Below, in pieces: positions 55,101 to 62,418 of a stretch of 64,000 nt of DNA. Origin of the DNA: an uncultured Bacteroidia bacterium (GTDB lineage Bacteria; Bacteroidota; Bacteroidia; Bacteroidales; UBA932); NCBI GenBank assembly GCA_902778105.1, contig CACYWN010000002.1, forward strand, positions 1-64,000. The letters run 5' to 3'. A program made the translations under genes and the position numbers. Under the pieces are notes generated by a model. The model saw only the letters and a list, made by a program, of their open reading frames with translations, was not told the DNA's origin and searched no databases. Positions within the stretch are counted from its first letter, which is position 1. Each line of letters begins with the position of its first letter.

Positions 55101-55714
55101 GGACCAATGCCTTCCCTACGGGCGTCATGGATGGACGCATCAAGGTGAATAACTCCACGGATATCGAATCCGTCGCCGCGAATTTCATCGAAGCCAGCAA
55201 GCAGACGGAACAGACCTATGGCACCGTGTCCGGCCTGGCACTCCGCTCCGTTTCCTCCGGCCAGCAGGTAACCATCGATGTCGACGGCTACTTCAAGCAG
55301 GCGGGAGACTACAAGATTACCGTCCTGCTGGTGGAGGACGGCATCATCCACCCTCAGGAGAATGGGGGCGACGATTATGTGCACGACAATGTGGTCCGGG
55401 TAACGGCAACCGGCATCCTGGGCGATGCCTTCACGGTCGGCAGCGATTTCACGCAGAAGTCCTTCCACTATTCCGTGACGGTTCCCTCGGGTTACAAGAT
55501 CGAGAACATGCGGGTTTTCGCCTATGTCCATAAAGCATTCGGATCCGCCCCTGTCATCCAGACGGAAGACTACGGGAATTACTACATTGACAACTGTGCG
55601 ACGGCTCCGGTCGGAAGTGTACTGAAACTGGCTCTGGTCGGTGGCGGTGGCGGAGGAGGCACCGGTGGCGGTGACAATGAGGGAATTACACCCGGTGATG
55701 ACATCAACCTGTAA
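52163..55714 (+). CDS. surface lipoprotein: fimbrillin-like domain, GLUG repeats, two BACON domains, Omp28-like domain
   Basis: This 1183-residue lipoprotein has a signal ending GLCAC. The N-terminal 280 residues match the fimbrillin-like (Mfa-like) family, with WSEGDVIGVFVDD, YPYGQIK and FRNVASVLKLSL. GLUG-type repeats of the form GGLVGLTEFSWIQHCTNRG fill about residues 330-640. BACON-type domains begin near 729 and 820. The last 270 residues are an Omp28-like domain with CGWC at about 934-937. The tail is a Gly-rich linker (VGGGGGGGTGGGD). The start ATG is 4 nt after the preceding stop. Confidence 0.85.
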   Translation: MRKIGHLPGMLLALGLCACQNLLEEDLLQDARMHPGETILKATIESGSPTRTSLSSEGNGVNKVLWSEGDVIGVFVDDAADASVFRLVDGAGTRNGIFSGSGQGSRYVAAYPYGQIKSLEGDVLTLELPVEQESADGNVGSGSLPMVAVGVSTDLSFRNVASVLKLSLKGHQLVTRLVFRPKDPSIKVSGPMSVSLARPDDPVVTMSPDGVDSVAVNVGGVLLDKDKETVFYIGLPAQTYQGGFTVRIYTSTGYMDKTYGADFTMERSKVHAAGVVTVKLDSGVEVSESLEGQGTEKDPLKIASLGDLLLMQTSVNAGQTIRTSVGGQVEAAMASYILVQDIDLGGLYNENTGKSWTPIGNYSNLFRGTFDGGGHEIAHLYIHVEEDCQGLFGAVESSTIRNLTISGDVTAHGYCGVLAGDMGRKTTVDGVVTKGTVKGENHVGGLMGHAYHVTMTFCRNEADLRDCEYYCGGLVGLTEFSWIQHCTNRGKVDGNQLSGGLAGYLNGARIVDCTNTGDVTGTWRIGGLGGYFWQGGKILNSINYGNVKGLQGSQYVGGLGGFVSSRAISYQKEATIANCIHLGTVEITDGTYCGWLAGFIGLADGETPIGDEPASGAWVKNCYWLQDGPISLPEVGGGPGIAENNFALTEAQLKGEPYNGTLYVTADGTGFNRLIDALNAGAVYWGNVWENGFGSGWEGNPPLSGWVYPGPGSYPALTDLEAQMPGNSKPIFRISADSFEMDAVGGTFQVEVTSSQDYTVSQLPEWITEVSSESPANQPHTRIFTYSVAVNRSASERKESITFTNASGTVLTVKLTQKAPYLTISVTELLFPDAGGSKRIPVSSSVAWKVTSEADWFSVTPASGTGDGALSVLAEANGNASARGGSIVLSAVDFPYEYVINLVQSGYAGEETGDWKQLPFVHQSVAMRFTATWCGWCPYMNRSILRAQELYPGKIQHLALHGGGSDLQFDPTGTLMNLFRTNAFPTGVMDGRIKVNNSTDIESVAANFIEASKQTEQTYGTVSGLALRSVSSGQQVTIDVDGYFKQAGDYKITVLLVEDGIIHPQENGGDDYVHDNVVRVTATGILGDAFTVGSDFTQKSFHYSVTVPSGYKIENMRVFAYVHKAFGSAPVIQTEDYGNYYIDNCATAPVGSVLKLALVGGGGGGGTGGGDNEGITPGDDINL

Positions 55715-55732
55715 AGAAGAGGAGGAAAGAGT

Positions 55733-58700
55733 ATGAAACACAGCAAATTCTACTTTGTCACGTTCCTGCTTCTCGCTGCAGGATGCCAGCAGATCGCCGA
55801 GGAAGATTTCCTTCGGGATGAATGCGCGACCGACGCCCCTCAGCGGCTCATCACGGCGTACCTGGAAGGGCATGATGAGACCAGGACCGAACTGAGCGGT
55901 CCGGACGCAGACGGCATCTACTATCCCTATTGGTCGGAGGGCGATGAAGTGGCGGTCTGGGCGGACGGCATCCATGTGGCCGACAAATACACGCTGGCGG
56001 ATGGTTCCGGAACCGGGAAGGCCTCTTTCAAGGGCACCTTGTCCGGTAGCCGTATGGTAGGCCTGTATCCCTATTCGGACAGGACGCAGGAAGGACTGGA
56101 CGGAGACGTCCTGACCTTGGAACTTCCTTCCACGCAGTCCTATGCGGCAGGATCCTTCGGACAGGGAGCCTATCCGATGCTGGCTGTCAGCGAGTCGGAT
56201 GCCTTCACCTTCAAGAATCTGTGCGCCGTCCTGAAACTTTCCCTGACAGGGGAGGAAGCGGTCAACGAAATCCTTTTCAGGGCCCATGACAGCGGAATGC
56301 CGGTCAGCGGCAAGGCGACGGTCCGGACGGATTTCCGGACGGATCCGGAACTGGTGATGTCGGCGGGCGGTTCCCCGGAGGTGACGCTGTCCTGCGGGTT
56401 CGTCCCGCTGGACAAGACGGTTCCGACGGAGTTTTTCATTGTCATCCCCGCAGGAACGTACAAGGGTGGTTTCACCGTGGAGATCAAGACTTTCACGGGA
56501 ACCGTCACCAAGAGCACGACGGCGGATATCACCTTCCTGCGGTCGCAACTCCGGGCCATCCCCGCATTCGAATGCGTAGGGACGGGGGAGATCGATATCG
56601 ACAACATCCCTTACAACCAGATCTGGTATGCCGACCAGTACAACCGGGTTTTCAATTTTTCCGCCGATCAGTTCGATGTTCCCATCGTCTCCGTCAAGTA
56701 TGAGAACGGCTGGGGGGTCATCACCTTCGATGGACCGGTTACGGAAGTGGGCCGTTATGCCTTTTCCAACACCTATCTGACGGATGTCGTCCTTCCGAAC
56801 TGTGTGGAAACGATCCGCCGCAATGCGTTCTTGAATTCCGGCATCCAGTCGTTCCGGACCCCGGACGCCTTGAAGACCGTAGAATATCAGGCATTCAGTG
56901 GAAATAACCTGACCCGGATCTACGGAAAATGGGCCTCGGAAGACGAGAAGGCCCTGGTCATGCCGGATGGGACGATGGTCGCCTTCGCCAACCAGGCGGT
57001 GGAAGGGTCCCTGGTCGTCCCTGACGGGGTCAGGAGTCTCCAGGATTATCTTTTCTATGGCAATCAGTCGATCAGGGAAGTCATCCTTCCCTCCGGTGTC
57101 GAGTCCATCGGGGGCTATTGCTTCTACAGCTCTTCCCTGGAGCGCATCACCCTTCCCGGAAGTCTCCAGAAAGTCGGCTCCTTCGCTTTTTCCTACTGCC
57201 CTCAACTGGCCGGGTTCAAAGGGGACAGCCCGCTCATCATGGACGGACGTGCGCTCGTCTCCAATGGAAGCATGTTCGCCTATGCGGGAAAGGGTATGGC
57301 CGATTATGTGATTCCGGAAGGGGTAACGGAAATAAGCAGTAACGTCTTCGTCAATTGGGAGGACCTCCATTCCCTGACTTTCCCGTCCACGCTCGGCAAT
57401 CTTTATTCGGGATTCCTTTCGAACTGTCCCAACCTGGAATTCTTCTATGGCGAAGGTGCCAGCGCCGACCATCACTGTCTCATCCTTTATGGGGAGTACC
57501 TGGCTGCGGCTACGTCCATCTGTCCTGCGGATTACCGGGTTCCGGACGGCGTCCAGCGCATTTTCCAGCGTGTATTCCAGGGAAATGCCTCCATCGAACG
57601 GCTGACCCTTCCGGATGAGGTCTATTTCATCCATTATTATGCGTTCTCAGACATGCCCAACCTCAAGAGCCTGACATTGTCTTCGGGCCTGACGCAGCTG
57701 GCCGGGGACTGCTTCAGCGGGTCCAAGGCCCTTGAGGAACTGTACCTTCGCTCCTATGCACCCCCGTCCTATGCGGAATCCGAGAGCGATTGGGCCAAGT
57801 GGGGGGCTGACAACCTGGTCATCTATGTCCCGGAGGGCTTCCAGGATCAGTACAAGTCCACATCCCCCTGGTCCAAATACGCCGACCGGATCCAAGGCTA
57901 TGTCTACGATGACCTGGAGAAGCCGGACTACTACATCTCCGCCGATTATTCCCAGGATGGAGAGGTGACGGTCCTGCAGCAGGCAAGTGACGGTAACGGC
58001 ATCGAGCTGGTGCTGATGGGCGACGCGTTCTCTGACAGGCAGATAGCCGATGGAACCTATGATGCCGTGATGGGGAAGATGGCGGACGCCTTCTTCTCCG
58101 AGGAACCGTATGCGTCCTTCCGTCATCTGTTCAACGTCCGTTCGGTGAAGGTCGTTTCCTCCACGGAAGGGTATGAGCATGGCGGCCAGGCGCTGGGCGG
58201 CTGGTTCGGCGACGGAACGTCGGTGGGCGGTAACGACAGCCGGTGCATGGAGTATGCGCAGAAGGCCGTTTCGTCTGAAAAGATGGATCAGACCCTCATC
58301 ATCGTTGCCATGAACTCGTCCAGGTATGCAGGTACCTGTTATATGTACTATCCTTCCGGCGGCGACTACGGCAACGGCCTGTCCGTCGCTTACTTCCCGA
58401 TCGGGGAGACGGACGAGGGCCTCGCGCAGCTGGTCCATCATGAGGCCGGTGGCCACGGGTTTGCCAAACTGGCCGACGAGTATGCCTATGAGAACATGGG
58501 TACGATCCCGCAGTCCGAAATTGACAATCGGGAGGCCAGTGTCCCTTACGGATGGTGGCGGAACTGCGACTTCACCGACGATCCCGAACTGGTGAAATGG
58601 CACCATTTCCTCGCCGACAGCCGGTACAGGTTCGACGGTCTCGGTGTATTCGAAGGCGGATTCACCTACTGGAAGGGCGTCTGGCGGCCTACCGAGAACA

Positions 58701-58975
58701 GTATCATGCGCTATAACACGGGCGGGTTCAACGCCCCTTCCCGTGAGGCAATCTGGTATCGTATGCACAAACTGGCCTATGGCGACGACTGGGAGTATGA
58801 CTACGAGGAGTTCGTGGCCTATGATGCGAAGAATCGCAAGACCTCGGCCAACGCCGCTCCCCGCGGGAATGCGGTGGAGCGCCTGGCCAAGCCGACGCAC
58901 CCGCCCGTAGTCATTCCGAGACGGTGGAATGAACCGGCCCGGGAGCCATCGGGAATGGTGAGGGGTACCCGATAA
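55733..58975 (+). CDS. surface lipoprotein: fimbrillin-like domain, BspA leucine-rich repeats, M64 (IgA peptidase) domain
   Basis: This 1080-residue lipoprotein has a signal ending LAAGCQ. Residues about 18-280 are a fimbrillin-like domain similar to that of the preceding gene (YWSEGDEVAVWADG, FTFKNLCAVLKLSL). Residues about 300-740 hold BspA-type leucine-rich repeats (SIREVILPSGVESIGGYCF). From about 755 an M64 peptidase domain begins LVLMGDAFSDRQI, and the zinc site HEAGGHGFAKLADEY starts near residue 903. M64 includes an IgA-cleaving enzyme from a gut bacterium. The target here is unknown; binding and cutting in one protein is inferred. Confidence 0.88.
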   Translation: MKHSKFYFVTFLLLAAGCQQIAEEDFLRDECATDAPQRLITAYLEGHDETRTELSGPDADGIYYPYWSEGDEVAVWADGIHVADKYTLADGSGTGKASFKGTLSGSRMVGLYPYSDRTQEGLDGDVLTLELPSTQSYAAGSFGQGAYPMLAVSESDAFTFKNLCAVLKLSLTGEEAVNEILFRAHDSGMPVSGKATVRTDFRTDPELVMSAGGSPEVTLSCGFVPLDKTVPTEFFIVIPAGTYKGGFTVEIKTFTGTVTKSTTADITFLRSQLRAIPAFECVGTGEIDIDNIPYNQIWYADQYNRVFNFSADQFDVPIVSVKYENGWGVITFDGPVTEVGRYAFSNTYLTDVVLPNCVETIRRNAFLNSGIQSFRTPDALKTVEYQAFSGNNLTRIYGKWASEDEKALVMPDGTMVAFANQAVEGSLVVPDGVRSLQDYLFYGNQSIREVILPSGVESIGGYCFYSSSLERITLPGSLQKVGSFAFSYCPQLAGFKGDSPLIMDGRALVSNGSMFAYAGKGMADYVIPEGVTEISSNVFVNWEDLHSLTFPSTLGNLYSGFLSNCPNLEFFYGEGASADHHCLILYGEYLAAATSICPADYRVPDGVQRIFQRVFQGNASIERLTLPDEVYFIHYYAFSDMPNLKSLTLSSGLTQLAGDCFSGSKALEELYLRSYAPPSYAESESDWAKWGADNLVIYVPEGFQDQYKSTSPWSKYADRIQGYVYDDLEKPDYYISADYSQDGEVTVLQQASDGNGIELVLMGDAFSDRQIADGTYDAVMGKMADAFFSEEPYASFRHLFNVRSVKVVSSTEGYEHGGQALGGWFGDGTSVGGNDSRCMEYAQKAVSSEKMDQTLIIVAMNSSRYAGTCYMYYPSGGDYGNGLSVAYFPIGETDEGLAQLVHHEAGGHGFAKLADEYAYENMGTIPQSEIDNREASVPYGWWRNCDFTDDPELVKWHHFLADSRYRFDGLGVFEGGFTYWKGVWRPTENSIMRYNTGGFNAPSREAIWYRMHKLAYGDDWEYDYEEFVAYDAKNRKTSANAAPRGNAVERLAKPTHPPVVIPRRWNEPAREPSGMVRGTR

Positions 58976-59013
58976 GGATCCCTTTCCGGTCAATTTGCAT
59001 ATAGCAATCCTTT

Positions 59014-59048
59014 ATTCCGGCTTTTCCTTGCAGGGGAATTGCCGGAAT
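59014..59048 (+). terminator. weak terminator-like hairpin before the GH2-GH43 gene
   Basis: ATTCCGG and CCGGAAT enclose a second stem TTTTCC/GGGGAA. There is no strong T tract. The -7 box of the next gene begins 6 nt later. Confidence 0.4.
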
Positions 59049-59053
59049 TTCCT

Positions 59054-59061
59054 TATATTTG
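59054..59061 (+). promoter_or_regulatory. -7 box for the GH2-GH43 gene
   Basis: TATATTTG lies 24 nt before the ATG at 59086. Confidence 0.5.
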
Positions 59062-59085
59062 AGAAAACTGCATAGCAATAACAGA

Positions 59086-62000
59086 ATGAGATCCAAGACC
59101 TTGTTGCTGGCCGCCATCCTATTGGCGGTCTTCTCTGCGGGAAAAGCCTCCGCGCAGACTTCTTTCGGGAACAGTTCATTGTTCAATGACGGCTGGACTT
59201 TTGTCCGGGGCGACGTCGAAGGAGCGGAAGCTCCGGTTTTCGACGACTCCAAGTGGATGCGTGTTCAGCTTCCGCACGATTGGTCCGTGAAGGGGACGCT
59301 GTCGCCTGACAACGCTTCCTGCACCGGTTATCTTCCTGCGGGAATCGGCTGGTATCGCAAGCATTTCAATGCCCGCCGTCTGCCCGAAGGGAAGACGTTC
59401 ATCTATTTCGAGGGTGTATACAACCGTTCCTCCGTCTACCTGAACGGACATCTACTCGGGGAGCGCCCCAGTGGCTACGCCTCTTTCCTGTATGACCTGA
59501 CTCCCTACCTGAACCGTACCGGGGACAATGTCCTGGCCGTTCGCGTGGACCATAGCCGGATCGCCGATTCCCGTTTCTATACCGGCTCGGGTATCTACCG
59601 GAATGTGTGGCTGGTATCTTCCGGTGAAACGCACTTCGCCCTGTGGGGCGTCGGTTATGCCACCCGCAGTATGAACGCAAAGCAGGCGGTGGTGACAGTG
59701 GACACCCAGGTCGAAGGGCCGATTCCCGCTTCCGTGAAGCTGGCTTTGACCCTGAAGGATGCCGCCGGCAAGGTGGTCGCCAAATCGACGACGAAGGCCG
59801 CGGCGAAGCAGAACGTGGACCTGAAGGTGAAGGCTCCCCACTGCTGGGACTTGGATGATCCGTACCTGTATACGCTCGAGGCGGTCCTGACCTCCGGAAA
59901 GGAGGAACTGGACCGGACCGAGGTGAAGGTCGGACTGCGCACCCTGGCCTTCGATGCCAATACGGGATTCACCCTCAACGGGGTCAACCGCAAGGTCAAG
60001 GGTGTGTGCCTGCACCATGACGCCGGTGTCCTCGGCGCGGTGGTCCCGGAGGAAGTATGGGAGAGAAGGCTTCGGAACCTCAAGGCCATCGGTGCCAATG
60101 CCATCCGGACGGCCCATAATCCCCAGACGCCTGTCTTCTATGATGTGTGCGACCGGCTCGGCCTGCTGGTGATGGACGAGGCTTTCGACGAGTGGGAGTA
60201 CAACAAGAAGAAGTGGGTGGAAGGCTGGAACCTGGGTACGCCGGCGATGGACGGTACCGCTGATTTCTTCAATGAGTGGGGCGAGCGGGACGTGACCGAC
60301 ATGGTGCGTCGCGACCGGAACCATCCGTCCATCTTCCTGTGGAGCATCGGCAACGAGGTGGATTATCCCAACGACCCGTATTCCCATCCCATCCTGGACG
60401 GTGGCAACTTCGAGTTCAACCAGCCGATGTCCGGCGGTTACAAACCCGATGCTCCCGATGCCATGCGGATCGGCGAGATCGCCAAGCGGCTGGCCGCTTG
60501 TGTGCGGGCGGCGGATCCTTCCCGCCCCGTGACAGGTGCCCTGGCGGGGGTGGTGATGTCCAACCAGACAGCCTACCCGGAGGCCGTGGACGTGGTCGGC
60601 TACAATTATACGGAAAGCCGTTATGCCAAGGACCATGCAACTTATCCCGACCGGATCATTTACGGTTCCGAGAACGGATCCGGCTATGATGCCTGGAAAG
60701 CCGTACGGGACAATGACTTTATCTTCGGACAGTTCATCTGGACCGGTATCGACTACCTGGGTGAGTCCAACGCCTGGCCTTCCCGCGGCTTCTATAGCGG
60801 TTTGCTGGATTTTGCCGGCAACGTCAAGCCCCGCGGCCGGATGCGCGCTGCGATGTGGTGCGAAGAGCCCGTCTGCTACATCGGCACCTATCCCAAACCG
60901 CAGCCTCGTCCCGGCCGCCGCTGGCCGATGGGCGACAGCAGTGATGCCTGGGATACCTGGAACTATGAGGACGGACAGATGATCCGCGTCGTCTGTTACA
61001 CCAATGCGGCCAAGGCCCGGCTGCTGCTCGACGGGAAGGAAGTGGGCGAAATGACCCCCTTCAACGACGCCACCGGCATTATCGGCTGGGACGTCCCCTA
61101 CAAGGCCGGAGTCCTGAAGGCGGAAGGCTTTGACGCTTCCGGCAAGAAAGTGTCCGAGTACGAGATCCGTCCTGCCCAGCGTCCGGCGGCCCTGAAGGCG
61201 GTTGCGGACCGGAATGAACTGGATGCCGGCGGCCTGGTCCACGTTGCCGTCGAGGTGGTGGATGACAATGGCAATTTCGTCCCGCTCGGGGACAACGAGA
61301 TCACCTGTACGGTGGAAGGCCCCGCCCAGCTGCTGGGCCTGGAATCCGCCAACAACACGGACATGGGCAACTGGAACGACAATGTCCAGCGGGCCTATCG
61401 CGGCCGTCTGCTGGCCTATGTCAAGACGGGCGCCAATCCCGGAAAGGTCAAGGTGCGTTTTTCGACCCCGTACATCAAGGGTGCTGAAGTGGAGCTTGTA
61501 ACCCATAAGTATGCCAAGACCGAAGAGATCCGGTTGAGCGATCCGTTCATCCTGGCCGACAAGGCTTCCGGCATGTACTATATGACCGGAACCGGCGGCA
61601 TGCTGTGGAAGAGCCCCGACCTCAAGGTGTGGGACGGCCCGTTCCAGGTGGCCCGGACCGATCCGGATTCCTGGATGGGTCCGCGTCCGATGATCTGGGC
61701 TGCGGAAATCCACGAGCATAACGGAAAGTATTACTATTTCGCCACGTTCACGAACCAGGCCGAGATCATCCAGTCCTACCGTGGCAACGACATCAACCGC
61801 CGCGCCTGCCACGTCCTGGTCGGCGACAGCCCGGAAGGGCCTTTCTATCCGATGAAGGACGAGACCTACCTGCCGGCTGACCAACCTACCCTGGACGCCA
61901 CCCTCTGGTTTGAAGACGGAAAACCGTATCTGATCTTCTGCCACGAATGGCTGCAGAACTGGAACGGTACGGTGGAGGCGATTCCGCTCAAGCCGGACTT

Positions 62001-62415
62001 CTCCGGAACCTATCCGGAAGGCCGGAAGCTCCTGTTCCGGGCGTTCGACGCTCCTTGGAGCAAGGAAAAGTATGAGGATGGCACCATCGGCCCGAACAAG
62101 GTCACGGACGGCCCTTACGCCTTCCGGACGGGAACCGGCAAACTGGGCATGATCTGGACCAGCTGGGTGTACAATGACTACACGCAGGGTGTCGCCTATT
62201 CCACGAGCGGAAAGCTCGAGGGACCTTGGGTTCAAGAGAAGGATCCCATCACGCCTCCCAATTATGGGCACGGCATGATCTTCACGACCTTCGACGGCAA
62301 GCGCATCCTGTGCTGCCACTCCCACCGTCCTGCCGACTTCATGCGGATTCCCGCCTACTTCCTGGTGGACGATTCCGGCGACAAACTGAAGGTGCTCGGG
62401 CGTTACTACCCGTAG
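59086..62415 (+). CDS. exported GH2-GH43 fusion glycosidase
   Basis: This 1109-residue enzyme has a signal peptide ending KASAQ. The first 800 residues form a GH2 enzyme of the beta-galactosidase type. The acid/base Glu is in SIGNEVDYP (about 424) and the nucleophile Glu in IIYGSENGSG (about 529). From about 813 a five-bladed GH43 domain follows: LSDPFIL carries the base Asp, and DATLWFEDGKPYLIF and TDGPYAFRTGTGKLGMIW mark the later blades. In the place where many GH43 enzymes have Glu-Gly-Pro it reads Asp-Gly-Pro. Two activities on one arabinose- or galactose-containing plant glycan are likely. Confidence 0.9.
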   Translation: MRSKTLLLAAILLAVFSAGKASAQTSFGNSSLFNDGWTFVRGDVEGAEAPVFDDSKWMRVQLPHDWSVKGTLSPDNASCTGYLPAGIGWYRKHFNARRLPEGKTFIYFEGVYNRSSVYLNGHLLGERPSGYASFLYDLTPYLNRTGDNVLAVRVDHSRIADSRFYTGSGIYRNVWLVSSGETHFALWGVGYATRSMNAKQAVVTVDTQVEGPIPASVKLALTLKDAAGKVVAKSTTKAAAKQNVDLKVKAPHCWDLDDPYLYTLEAVLTSGKEELDRTEVKVGLRTLAFDANTGFTLNGVNRKVKGVCLHHDAGVLGAVVPEEVWERRLRNLKAIGANAIRTAHNPQTPVFYDVCDRLGLLVMDEAFDEWEYNKKKWVEGWNLGTPAMDGTADFFNEWGERDVTDMVRRDRNHPSIFLWSIGNEVDYPNDPYSHPILDGGNFEFNQPMSGGYKPDAPDAMRIGEIAKRLAACVRAADPSRPVTGALAGVVMSNQTAYPEAVDVVGYNYTESRYAKDHATYPDRIIYGSENGSGYDAWKAVRDNDFIFGQFIWTGIDYLGESNAWPSRGFYSGLLDFAGNVKPRGRMRAAMWCEEPVCYIGTYPKPQPRPGRRWPMGDSSDAWDTWNYEDGQMIRVVCYTNAAKARLLLDGKEVGEMTPFNDATGIIGWDVPYKAGVLKAEGFDASGKKVSEYEIRPAQRPAALKAVADRNELDAGGLVHVAVEVVDDNGNFVPLGDNEITCTVEGPAQLLGLESANNTDMGNWNDNVQRAYRGRLLAYVKTGANPGKVKVRFSTPYIKGAEVELVTHKYAKTEEIRLSDPFILADKASGMYYMTGTGGMLWKSPDLKVWDGPFQVARTDPDSWMGPRPMIWAAEIHEHNGKYYYFATFTNQAEIIQSYRGNDINRRACHVLVGDSPEGPFYPMKDETYLPADQPTLDATLWFEDGKPYLIFCHEWLQNWNGTVEAIPLKPDFSGTYPEGRKLLFRAFDAPWSKEKYEDGTIGPNKVTDGPYAFRTGTGKLGMIWTSWVYNDYTQGVAYSTSGKLEGPWVQEKDPITPPNYGHGMIFTTFDGKRILCCHSHRPADFMRIPAYFLVDDSGDKLKVLGRYYP

Positions 62416-62418
62416 TCG

